NCBI GenBank assembly: GCA_002508545.1
Contig: DAVH01000035.1
Span: 5,858 to 19,400 of the forward strand
DNA: 13,543 nt
Reading direction: 5' to 3'
DNA from: Methanomassiliicoccus sp. UBA6
GTDB taxonomy: Archaea; Thermoplasmatota; Thermoplasmata; Methanomassiliicoccales; Methanomassiliicoccaceae
Shown here: positions 1 through 6,209 of the stretch, in pieces
Layout: each line of letters starts with the position of its first letter
How positions within the stretch are numbered: position 1 is the first letter of the stretch
The notes under the pieces: model-generated
Seen by the model: the letters and a program-made list of their open reading frames with translations, nothing else
Databases searched by the model: none
What the model was told of the DNA's origin: nothing
Made by a program: the position numbers and the translations under genes

Positions 1-1
1 C

Positions 2-808
2 GTCGCCTCCCTCGTGCTGATGCTCGGCGCTCTTGCCGAAAGCGGCACGCTGAGCCCGGGCGCGATTGGCTACCTTGCCGCCTTCCTCGTGACCATCGTC
101 CTCTTCGCGCTGTGGGAGCGAAGGACCAAGCAGCCTCTCCTGGACCCCTCGGTGTTCCGGGTGATCCGCTTCGACCTCATCGGACTGAGCATGATCCTGT
201 TCTTCGTATCGATGAACATGGTCTCCATCCTCGGCCCGTTCTACTACGAGGGCGTGCTGAACTATGACCCGGAGACCGTCGGCCTGATCTTCATGATCCT
301 CCCGACGGTGCTGATGTTCGGCTCCCCGCTGGTGGGGCAGATGTACGACCGGGCCCGCTTCCGGCCCTACGCGACCATGGGACACCTCGCCCGGGCGGGG
401 GCGCTGTTCCTGCTGGCCTACGGGTTCTTCGTCCACAACTTGCTAATCACCCTGGCGGCCTTCGCCATCATGGGAGTGGGCAGCAGCCTGTTCCAGACGC
501 CGAACAACACCGAGTTCATGCTCTCCCTGCCCCGGGAGAAGAGCGGACTGGCATCGAGCGTGCAAGCGACGGCGCGCAACCTCAGCGCGGCCGTCGGGGT
601 GTCCCTGGCGACCTTGCTTATGACCATCATGATGGGGTCGATGGACTACAGCGCCATCGCCGGCGGGCCGCTGGCCGATGAGCTGGCGTCGTCGGTGGCG
701 GTTGCCGTCACCGTGGCGGGGGCGCTCTCCCTGGTCGGGGCGGCGATATCCCGCCTTAGCGAGGTCGCGGTGGAGAAGCACGCTGACGGGGCACGCGACG
801 TTAAGTGA
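2..808 (+). CDS. MFS drug/solute exporter, EmrB/QacA (DHA2) type, C-terminal part
   Basis: The reading frame is open from the left edge, so the N-terminal half lies outside the window; the visible part is about 268 residues. It is an integral membrane protein expected to export drugs or organic solutes by proton antiport. Roughly seven hydrophobic helices can be seen. Between them is the typical cytoplasmic turn 'GQMYDRARFRPY', and later 'GSSLFQTPNNTEFMLSLP' followed by 'SGLASSVQATARNLSAAVGVS', which strongly resembles the last helices of 14-helix DHA2 transporters. The C-terminus is a short charged cytoplasmic tail. The next gene is convergent, so this is the last gene of its transcript within view. 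Family assignment is firm; the substrate is unknown. Confidence 0.9.
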   Translation, partial: VASLVLMLGALAESGTLSPGAIGYLAAFLVTIVLFALWERRTKQPLLDPSVFRVIRFDLIGLSMILFFVSMNMVSILGPFYYEGVLNYDPETVGLIFMILPTVLMFGSPLVGQMYDRARFRPYATMGHLARAGALFLLAYGFFVHNLLITLAAFAIMGVGSSLFQTPNNTEFMLSLPREKSGLASSVQATARNLSAAVGVSLATLLMTIMMGSMDYSAIAGGPLADELASSVAVAVTVAGALSLVGAAISRLSEVAVEKHADGARDVK

Positions 809-891
809 TCGGACCGTCGATGATGGAGCACTCGGCCTTGCAGATAGGGCCGCGCTTCAGGCGATCCACCCTGGTGCCTCGAGCGGTTAGA

Positions 892-1029
892 TCACTGGAA
901 CGAGAACAGAGCGTAGAACGAGACGGCGATGATGCCGAGGAAGTAGGCCAGCAAGAAGCGGTCGAACGTCCTGGTATCCCGGCATTTGCTCATATGCGCG
1001 GGCAACTGGGAAGCATCGTGTTCTTCCAT
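892..1029 (-). CDS. Small single-helix membrane protein (45 aa)
   Basis: This is a 45-residue ORF that I do not recognise. The N-terminal half is polar (MEEHDASQLPAHMSKCRDTR) and the C-terminal half is one hydrophobic helix, roughly residues 25-44 (FLLAYFLGIIAVSFYALFSF), ending at once in Q-stop. Codons are GC-rich at third positions, as in the neighbouring genes. A strong TATA box (TTTATATAA on the minus strand) is centred 29 bases before the ATG, which predicts an essentially leaderless mRNA and supports this start. It lies tail to tail with the MFS gene. The likely topology is N-in with a single span. No function can be assigned. Confidence 0.55.
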   Translation of the reverse strand: MEEHDASQLPAHMSKCRDTRTFDRFLLAYFLGIIAVSFYALFSFQ

Positions 1030-1053
1030 GCCTGCCTAACCGCGCGATTGCGC

Positions 1054-1062
1054 TTATATAAA
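1054..1062 (-). promoter_or_regulatory. TATA box for the 45-aa membrane protein
   Basis: TTTATATAA read on the minus strand, centred 29 bases upstream of the ATG at 1029. The spacing fits an archaeal promoter with transcription starting at or within a few bases of the start codon. Confidence 0.55.
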
Positions 1063-1106
1063 TTATCTGCATGGAATTAAATTTGATTACTTGTTATGAT
1101 AAGACT

Positions 1107-1202
1107 GGCCGCACAAATTCTCGGCCCCGTCTTTCCACGCGCGTCGGGCGCTCGGCCAGGGAATAAAAGGGAAGTGCCGGGGGGCCGTTTCCGGTCCCCC
1201 GG
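1107..1202 (-). terminator. Two hairpins downstream of the secreted protein gene
   Basis: Just past the stop codon at 1229, the minus strand carries a stem of five G-C pairs plus three more pairs around a GAAA loop (1180-1200). Further on is a second inverted repeat, GGCCG/CGGCC (1107-1111 and 1122-1126). The sequence after each hairpin is only modestly T-rich, so termination is an inference. Confidence 0.35.
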
Positions 1203-1228
1203 GTGTTTTGGGGTATCGGCGTTCAGCT

Positions 1229-1840
1229 TTATTCGAGCGGCCCGCAGCACTGCTCCCACATGGAGCCGGGCGACCGCATCTCGCTCAGGTTCGACCGGCA
1301 GCAGGACGAGTTGTCATCCATGCCCCGGTCCGTGAACCGGTCGCGGTCCCGGTCGCAGCTGCCGTTCATCCAGTGATGGCTCTGCGACCTCATCAGGTCC
1401 CAGTTGCACCCGTGCAGCCGCACTGTGCTGATCTGGTCCTCGGTGAGGTTCACCCAGTCGAATCCTCTCAGTCCCTGGTACGAGGCGCTCACGGCGTACT
1501 CGCCCTCGGGAAGCTGGAACGTCACGTTGCCATCGGCATCGGTCAGCCCCTCGGCGACCCTGTCGATGACGATGGTGGCGCAATCCTCGTTCTCGGTGAT
1601 GTTGACCTTGTACACGGTCACATTGACCCCGGCGAGGGTGATGCTTTCACCCTCCACACGGCACAACACGTTCACGCTGAGGTTGAGCGTGGCCAGATCG
1701 GTCGAGGCGGTCTCGACATCGACGATCGGCACATCGTCCGATGCCGCAACTTCCGTAGATGGCAGGAATGCCAGGGCCGCTCCCGATACCATCAGGGCGG
1801 CCACTGCTCCCAAGGCCATCATCTTGGTGCGTATCTTCAC
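1229..1840 (-). CDS. Secreted protein with Ig-like (SpaA/carboxypeptidase-regulatory-like) domain and Cys-rich tail
   Basis: This 203-residue protein begins with a clear signal peptide (KIRTK, then a hydrophobic run at residues 8-24 ending ALA), so it should be exported. Residues about 50-143 look like a small beta-sandwich of the SpaA/carboxypeptidase-regulatory type: 'GVNVTVYKV', then 'EGLTDADGNVTFQLPEGEYA'. The last 60 residues are unusual, with paired cysteines (180-181 and 198-199), Cys145, Cys162, a HHW motif and an Asp/Arg-alternating run DRDRDRF. There are eight cysteines in total and many N-x-S/T sequons. The start is GTG, preceded by GGAGG at a suitable distance. There is no lipobox and no C-terminal anchor. 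It is probably a free extracellular protein, stabilised by disulfides or metal. Exact function is unknown. Confidence 0.8.
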   Translation of the reverse strand: MKIRTKMMALGAVAALMVSGAALAFLPSTEVAASDDVPIVDVETASTDLATLNLSVNVLCRVEGESITLAGVNVTVYKVNITENEDCATIVIDRVAEGLTDADGNVTFQLPEGEYAVSASYQGLRGFDWVNLTEDQISTVRLHGCNWDLMRSQSHHWMNGSCDRDRDRFTDRGMDDNSSCCRSNLSEMRSPGSMWEQCCGPLE

Positions 1841-1956
1841 TTGTTAACCTCCGTCCCGGTCAGATACCTGGGGGGTATATCCCCTCTCTGAAAGCATCGT
1901 ATGGACGAATCGTTCACAAATCGGTACTGCGACTGGCGCCCTCGGCGCGGCTTCAT
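1837..1956 (-). CDS. Possible 39-aa upstream ORF overlapping the secreted protein start
   Basis: A short ORF starts with ATG just behind AAAGGAGG (three bases from the ATG, rather close). Its TGA stop overlaps the GTG start of the secreted protein as GTGA, a common arrangement for translational coupling. The peptide is basic and polar (MKPRRGRQSQYRFVNDSS...) with no recognisable domain and no hydrophobic segment. It could be a real small gene, a leader peptide, or chance within a long 5' UTR. I do not recognise it. The four-base overlap and the ribosome site are the only support. Confidence 0.33.
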   Translation of the reverse strand: MKPRRGRQSQYRFVNDSSIRCFQRGDIPPRYLTGTEVNK

Positions 1957-2015
1957 TTTCCTCCTTTGCCGCCTCCCTGGCCACCCCGCTCAGGGATAGT
2001 GCGAACGTAGATTTG

Positions 2016-2023
2016 TATTAATA
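2016..2023. promoter_or_regulatory. Symmetric divergent TATA element (TATTAATA)
   Basis: TATTAATA is a perfect palindrome between two divergent genes. Read rightwards, it predicts a start near 2045, leaving a leader of about 35 bases with GGAGGTG before the HdeD-like gene. Read leftwards, it predicts a start near 1993, ahead of the 39-aa ORF and the secreted protein. One element could therefore serve both directions. Confidence 0.45.
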
Positions 2024-2080
2024 GGCCGAGGTCGAAACTGATAGCCTGACCGGGCAGAGACCCGGAGCGGAGGTGGAAAA

Positions 2081-2659
2081 ATGGCGAAAGAAAAAACGTC
2101 GAGAACATGGTGGGGCCGAATGGCCGTCGGCATCATCGCGTTGGTGTTCGGTCTCGCCTTCCTGTTCGTGCCCGGGTTCACGCTCGTGCTGTTCCTGTAC
2201 GTGTTCGGCCTGATGCTGATCCTGAGCGGCATCGCGCTCATCATCTACAGCAGGGACAGGACCATCGGCAGTAGATGGCGGACGTTGAACCTGGTGGAAG
2301 GCGTGGTGGTCATAATCTTTGGTATAATTGCCCTGCTGGCTCCTGGCTTCACGGCCACGTTGGCGATCTACCTGTTCGGGGCTTTCGCGATCATCACCGG
2401 GATCATCCAGATCGCCGAGGCTATTGCTGCCCCGAAAGGCCATGCCACGTTCGGCACATCGAACCGCACGCTGCTGGCAGTGTCCGGCATATGGTCCCTG
2501 GTGATAGGCATCCTGCTGGTGGTGTTCCCTGGAGCGGGCATACTGGCCCTGCTATGGCTCATCGGCATCTTCCTGATCATCGTCGGTGTGCTCAACATCG
2601 TCTCGGGTGTGAGGATACGCAGGGAGGTGAAGCGGCCGGAGCCGGCCCAGCAGCCCTAG
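2081..2659 (+). CDS. HdeD/DUF308 family membrane protein
   Basis: This is a 192-residue, six-helix integral membrane protein built from three repeats of two helices. Each repeat contains a Pro-Gly turn followed by a glycine-rich helix: 'VPGFTLVLFLYVFGLMLILSG' split around residue 31, 'APGFTATLAIYLFGAFAIITG' around 88, and 'FPGAGILALLWLIGIF' around 150. This is the hallmark of the HdeD family (DUF308). HdeD is linked to acid resistance in enterobacteria, but the role in archaea is unknown. GGAGGTG lies six bases before the ATG. The C-terminal tail is short and charged (RIRREVKRPEPAQQP), probably cytoplasmic. The stop is TAG, and a hairpin begins at the next base. It appears monocistronic. Confidence 0.85.
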   Translation: MAKEKTSRTWWGRMAVGIIALVFGLAFLFVPGFTLVLFLYVFGLMLILSGIALIIYSRDRTIGSRWRTLNLVEGVVVIIFGIIALLAPGFTATLAIYLFGAFAIITGIIQIAEAIAAPKGHATFGTSNRTLLAVSGIWSLVIGILLVVFPGAGILALLWLIGIFLIIVGVLNIVSGVRIRREVKRPEPAQQP

Positions 2660-2690
2660 GCGGGAGCTTCCCCGCTCCAACCTTTTTCCT
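2660..2690 (+). terminator. Hairpin plus T-tract after the HdeD-like gene
   Basis: GCGGG (2660-2664) pairs with CCCGC (2671-2675) around a six-base loop, followed by CCAACCTTTTTCC. A GC stem followed by a T-run right behind a stop codon fits a terminator for the HdeD-like gene. Confidence 0.55.
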
Positions 2691-2826
2691 TATTCTCCCT
2701 TTATTGATCGCCCTCTAGCCCGCGCTCAGTGCGGGAACCGTACAAGAATGCTTCAATTCTCAGGATATGAACGAATGGTTGATATGACATACCGCAGATG
2801 GGGTTGCCGGTCAGGACGTAGCTTAG

Positions 2827-3477
2827 ATGTTCCCGCCCCGCTGGTTCCTCCCCTATGACGCCCTATTCCAGCTCATCACCGCGCTGGTAGCCCTGGCCGT
2901 GGCCATCTACGCCCTTCGGGGTTACCAGTGGATCAAGGAGAGAACTCTCTACGCGCTGTTCATGGCCTTCACCCTGCTGTCGGCCGCCCTCTTCATCAAC
3001 AGCATCACCCTGGCCTACACCTACTTCGTGGGGATATCCTACGCTAGCAAGACCCAGGAGATGTCCGGGGCCGACGTGGGCTTCTGGATATACTATGTCA
3101 TCAGCATCGTGGCGCTGCTCATCCTGGTCTACGCGTACGCCTCCCGCCTGAGGGAGGCCAGCGTGGCCATGGCCGGCATGATGCTGGTGGGGAAGAAGGC
3201 GGTCGGAGGTTCACTGCTCGGGGTCGCCCCGTACATGGAGATGGTGTTGGTCGCCCTGCTGGTGGTGATCATGATCGCCCAGGTGGTCCACCTATCGGTC
3301 AAGCGGAGCTGGTACTCGCTGGGGGTGTCGGCATCGTTCTTCCTGGTGCTGTCAAGCCACATATTGATCATGTTCAGCCCGGTCGAGGACATCGTCCACG
3401 TGGCCGGCCGAACCCTCGAGCTGGTCGGCTTCCTGACCCTGCTCGCGGTGCTGTGCTACATGAGGAGGGGAAGATGA
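2827..3477 (+). CDS. Polytopic membrane protein, partner of a winged-helix protein
   Basis: This is a 216-residue protein of unknown family with about six membrane helices (approximately residues 13-31, 43-68, 86-106, 135-157, 163-184 and 190-211) and a cytoplasmic basic end (YMRRGR). The loop after helix 3 is charged (ASRLREASVAMAG). An in-frame TAG lies directly before the ATG, so this or a later codon is the start. There is no clear ribosome site; an A/T-rich TATGACATA about 40 bases upstream may be the promoter, so a short-leader or leaderless start is likely. Its last codons overlap the start of the next gene as ATGA, so the two are almost certainly co-translated. A role as membrane sensor or anti-regulator for that DNA-binding partner is my inference. 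Confidence 0.8.
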   Translation: MFPPRWFLPYDALFQLITALVALAVAIYALRGYQWIKERTLYALFMAFTLLSAALFINSITLAYTYFVGISYASKTQEMSGADVGFWIYYVISIVALLILVYAYASRLREASVAMAGMMLVGKKAVGGSLLGVAPYMEMVLVALLVVIMIAQVVHLSVKRSWYSLGVSASFFLVLSSHILIMFSPVEDIVHVAGRTLELVGFLTLLAVLCYMRRGR

Positions 3478-3758
3478 AGGGTCCGCAGAAGTACCGCTCC
3501 AAGGGCCGCATCTTCGCTGACATACTGCGGGCGGTGGCCGAGGATGGCCCGGTAAAGGTCACCCATGTGTTGTACAAAGCAAATCTCTCGCACGATCGCC
3601 TGACCAAGTATCTGCAGCAGCTAGAGGAGTCGGGGCTTATCAGCAAGGAGCAGGACGGCGACCGGGCCGCCTACCTCATCACCGACAAGGGAACGAGGTT
3701 CATCGCCGAGTTCAGGAAGATGGAGGAGTTCGCCGACGCCTTCGGACTGGACATCTGA
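3474..3758 (+). CDS. Winged helix-turn-helix protein (ArnR1-like, HTH_45 type)
   Basis: This 94-residue protein is essentially one winged-helix DNA-binding domain. Visible elements are helix 1 (RIFADILRAVAEDGPVKVT), the turn and recognition helix (HVLYKANLSHDRLTKYLQQLEESGL) and the wing (ISKEQDGDRAAYLITDKGTRF), followed by a short C-terminal helix. This pattern matches the archaeal ArnR1-like/HTH_45 group, small regulators often encoded beside membrane proteins. I chose the ATG at 3474, not the upstream GTG at 3453, because GAGGAGGGG precedes it at good spacing and it overlaps the previous stop as ATGA. It probably regulates its own operon or the neighbouring membrane functions. The targets cannot be read from the sequence. 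Confidence 0.85.
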   Translation: MKGPQKYRSKGRIFADILRAVAEDGPVKVTHVLYKANLSHDRLTKYLQQLEESGLISKEQDGDRAAYLITDKGTRFIAEFRKMEEFADAFGLDI

Positions 3759-3828
3759 ACGGCCACTGGTTCCATTCTCTCAGACGAAAAAATTGCATTG
3801 GGAGGCGATAAATATTATTAGCCCTTCC

Positions 3829-3909
3829 TCAATATGTGAGTGGGGAGTCCCCGTGGACCTTCTCCAACTTCCCCACCATTTCTTTAATCTTCGGGGACTC
3901 CTCTCTCAT
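3829..3909 (-). CDS. Possible 26-aa coupled peptide after the HPr-kinase-like gene
   Basis: The stop of the HPr-kinase-like gene and this ATG share one base (TGATG), an arrangement that often gives translational re-initiation. The peptide (MREESPKIKEMVGKLEKV... ending HGDSPLTY) is charged and helix-forming in the middle. There is no good ribosome site of its own. A 10-base inverted repeat covers both ends of the ORF, so the DNA may instead be a structured 3' end. I do not recognise it. Confidence 0.25.
   Translation of the reverse strand: MREESPKIKEMVGKLEKVHGDSPLTY
3842..3903. repeat. Long-armed inverted repeat between convergent genes
   Basis: GGAGTCCCCG (3844-3853) and CGGGGACTCC (3892-3901) are perfect reverse complements. 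They extend to 12 positions if one G-T pair is allowed, and the spacer is 38 bases. The repeat sits between the convergent winged-helix and HPr-kinase-like genes. It could be a terminator-like structure for the minus transcript, which also meets a T6 run further on (complement of 3787-3792). Confidence 0.45.
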
Positions 3910-4889
3910 CAATACTCGTTGTTCTTTGACCTGCGATCCTGGCGCTCGGACGTACCGCAGGCGATCCGGCGAACTATCTCCTGGACCTCCAAGGGCTGGC
4001 CGGTGGTGTTGACCATGTGCACCTCGCATCTGCTGAGGAAATCCCGGAAGAAGCTGCGGCGCAGCTCCATCTTCCTCTCGTCCCGCACCAGCTGGTGAGG
4101 GTTGCAGAAGTCGTTCGCCTCCAGGTAGGCCATCGCCTCCTCGACGCTCAGCTGTCTGCTCACCATGGGATCGGCCTTGTCCCTCTTCAGGAAGATGATC
4201 TTGTACATGGTGGTCATGGGGACCACGCCGCCCTGGCCGATCGTCCAGCGGACGTTCACGATCGCCCGCCCCCGGTTGTCGAAGCTCGCCTTGTCCACCA
4301 GCCCCTGGTATTCAGGCCAGATGCTGGCGATATCCCCCTCGACGTAGAAGTTCTTCTCCGAGCCGTAGGCCAGAGGCCGCTTGGAGGACATGCGAACGAA
4401 GAACCAGTCGTCGGTCACCAGCCGGGCGTCGTCCAGCCTCAGGAGGCCCCAGGAGTGCGTGGTCTTCCCGGACTTCGACGGCGCGATCAGCGTCACGCCT
4501 TTCCCGGCGACGTCCAGCGCCGCACCGTGCACCGAGTAGATGCGGTGCTGGTCCTCCAGAATGTCGCTGGCCAGCGCCAGCGCGATGCTCTTGACCCAGC
4601 CGTAGTAGTCGATGTTGAACAGGAACGCCGTGCGGGTAAGAGGGTCGTACTTGACCCCGGTCTCCTGGTCCGGGGCGTCGAGGACCACCAGGCGGCCGTG
4701 GGAGCGGACGCTCTCCGACATGCTGTAGAAGTTATCCTCCCAGTAGTTGTTGGTGCTCGCCTGGTCGGTGAGCAGGCGGATGCAGGTCCCGTGGAGCTCG
4801 CACTTGGATGTGTATAGGTACCTGGGCTCGTAGTGGCGGAAAAGGGTCTCGCTCTCCTTCGGACCGATGATCTCGACTTTATAGGCCAT
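3909..4889 (-). CDS. HPr-kinase-like P-loop protein (HprK C-terminal/PEPCK-like fold)
   Basis: The protein has 326 residues. Residues about 119-166 match the core of the HPr kinase C-terminal domain: 'VHGAALDVAGKGVTLIAPSKSGKTT' contains His121 and a P-loop APSKSGKT (136-143), and 'ARLVTDDWFFV' supplies the Asp160-Asp161 pair used for Mg and nucleotide binding. The usual first glycine of the P-loop is alanine. The N-terminal 110 residues and the C-terminal region have no motif I know. Proteins of this type occur in bacteria and archaea without the sugar phosphotransferase system, some next to peptide-modification genes, so the substrate is unlikely to be HPr. I preferred the ATG at 4889 over a GTG at 4895 because the TATA element at 4915-4923 is centred 30 bases upstream, giving a near-leaderless mRNA. 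There are no membrane helices, so it is cytoplasmic. Confidence 0.75.
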   Translation of the reverse strand: MAYKVEIIGPKESETLFRHYEPRYLYTSKCELHGTCIRLLTDQASTNNYWEDNFYSMSESVRSHGRLVVLDAPDQETGVKYDPLTRTAFLFNIDYYGWVKSIALALASDILEDQHRIYSVHGAALDVAGKGVTLIAPSKSGKTTHSWGLLRLDDARLVTDDWFFVRMSSKRPLAYGSEKNFYVEGDIASIWPEYQGLVDKASFDNRGRAIVNVRWTIGQGGVVPMTTMYKIIFLKRDKADPMVSRQLSVEEAMAYLEANDFCNPHQLVRDERKMELRRSFFRDFLSRCEVHMVNTTGQPLEVQEIVRRIACGTSERQDRRSKNNEY

Positions 4890-4914
4890 CGGCACAGGGG
4901 AGGGAGATGGCGAG

Positions 4915-4923
4915 ATAAATTAA
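4915..4923 (-). promoter_or_regulatory. TATA box for the HPr-kinase-like gene
   Basis: TTAATTTAT on the minus strand is centred 30 bases before the ATG at 4889. It lies just past the TAG stop (4929) of the gene upstream, so the HPr-kinase-like gene can be transcribed independently of its neighbour. Confidence 0.45.
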
Positions 4924-4928
4924 TGCTC

Positions 4929-6158
4929 CTACCTCACCCGCCCATTGACCTCTGTGGATACGAGGTCGGACTCCCAGGCGAAGAACGAAGGCGTCTTCCA
5001 TTCGACATCATAGGTGTCATGGAACGAGATGCCCATGCCCTTCTCCACCAATATGCCGGCACCCGGCTCGACGGTGTACGGCGACCTGCTGACCACCTTG
5101 CTAAGGTCCAGGGCATGGTCCATCCTGAGCATTTCCTTGCTAGAGTCGCTGTGGTCCATGACCGTGACGTCCTGGACCCCGTAGCTCCAACGGCCGAAGC
5201 GGTCGTCCGAGAACGGGCTCAAATGGATGCCAGCATCGCCAACCCCGTAAGCGGTGCCTGGCCCATGCCTCACCAGGTTCGCTCCCTCGCCGAACGTTGA
5301 GACGATGTCCATCGACGCGGTCCGACGATCGTTGCCGTACACACCATAGCCGGGGGCGGACTCCACCCTGTAGTGGACGTACCACATGTCCAAGGAATAT
5401 GGGTTGTTCCAGATGGTGCGTATGAAGGAGTTGAAGATAGTGAAGCGCCCGTAGGGCTCGAACGCATCTCCAGAGTAGTATGCGTAAGAGAACGCCTGAT
5501 ATGTGCGCGCGTTGGTCGTCACGGTTTCGGAGACGTTCACGTTGGCAATCCGCTCGGCCGACCAGTTGTAGGCGTGGGAGATCGCGTTGGCCAGCTGAGC
5601 CCGGTCGCTCGCCCTGCCCCCAAGATCGAAGCTTCCCGACCATCCGCCCTGAGGATCATGCTTGAGCGCGCGGACCGCTATCGGTGTGCGGTCGGTCGAT
5701 ACCATCCCGACCCACGACACGTCCTGACCGTAGATCACCTGGGCCAGGGCACCCATCGTATCGTTGACGAATATCAGGGGTGTGCCTGTCAGCATCAGCG
5801 CCCTTAGGGGGTCGATATATCCCATCAAGGTCTCGTTCGTCAGGCCGGTGCAGTCAATGCATACGATGCCGGAGAACTGGTCGAGGCCGTCAGTGTCGGT
5901 GACCATGTCGACCTTCAGCGCCAAGGAATCCAGGCACTCCGACATGAACTGGGTGTCCGGCGAGCTGCCCAGGAGGGCGACATTGGCCGTCACGGAGGAG
6001 TCGATGATCACTGCATTGGTGATATGGCCCATGCTCCTCCGGTACGAGCTTCTGCTCGCCTCCAGGTACGGCATGATCGCGGCTAGCACCACGACCATTG
6101 TCAGCGCCATCGCCACCGCCACGATCATGATGGTCCGAGCGTTTCTCCTCTCCAGCAT
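4929..6158 (-). CDS. Membrane-anchored extracellular protein of unknown family
   Basis: The protein has 409 residues. A basic start (MLERRNAR) precedes one hydrophobic segment (about residues 10-31), which looks like an uncleaved signal anchor; the remaining 375 residues should be outside the cell. After the anchor, residues about 50-130 alternate beta strands and helices ('NVALLGSSPDTQFMSECLDSL', 'FSGIVCIDCTGL', 'GTPLIFVNDT'). This vaguely resembles a glutamine-amidotransferase-like or flavodoxin-type fold, but no catalytic triad is evident. The C-terminal half is rich in Tyr, Trp, Gly and Asp, as in beta-rich surface proteins. Three cysteines lie close together (about 75-110). The start has only a weak purine stretch upstream. 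It lies 50 bases behind citramalate synthase but has a possible TATA (TTTTTATC) of its own. Function unknown. Confidence 0.75.
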   Translation of the reverse strand: MLERRNARTIMIVAVAMALTMVVVLAAIMPYLEASRSSYRRSMGHITNAVIIDSSVTANVALLGSSPDTQFMSECLDSLALKVDMVTDTDGLDQFSGIVCIDCTGLTNETLMGYIDPLRALMLTGTPLIFVNDTMGALAQVIYGQDVSWVGMVSTDRTPIAVRALKHDPQGGWSGSFDLGGRASDRAQLANAISHAYNWSAERIANVNVSETVTTNARTYQAFSYAYYSGDAFEPYGRFTIFNSFIRTIWNNPYSLDMWYVHYRVESAPGYGVYGNDRRTASMDIVSTFGEGANLVRHGPGTAYGVGDAGIHLSPFSDDRFGRWSYGVQDVTVMDHSDSSKEMLRMDHALDLSKVVSRSPYTVEPGAGILVEKGMGISFHDTYDVEWKTPSFFAWESDLVSTEVNGRVR

Positions 6159-6209
6159 ACAGTTCCCCGCACCTGTTATCGCCTTGTTGGGATAAAAAGG
6201 TGGGGCCGG

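Noticed and set aside
1208..1891. Long plus-strand ORF opposite the secreted protein
   Set aside because: The minus frame has a signal peptide, ribosome site and sensible domain; the plus frame is an antisense shadow with His/Val/Gly-rich composition.
2719..2735. CCCGC/GCGGG hairpin before the membrane-protein gene
   Set aside because: A short 5-bp stem without a T-run or a link to a start site; too weak to call alone.
4017..4817. 266-codon plus-strand ORF opposite the HPr-kinase-like gene
   Set aside because: No motif and an unnatural composition; the opposite strand carries a clear P-loop protein.
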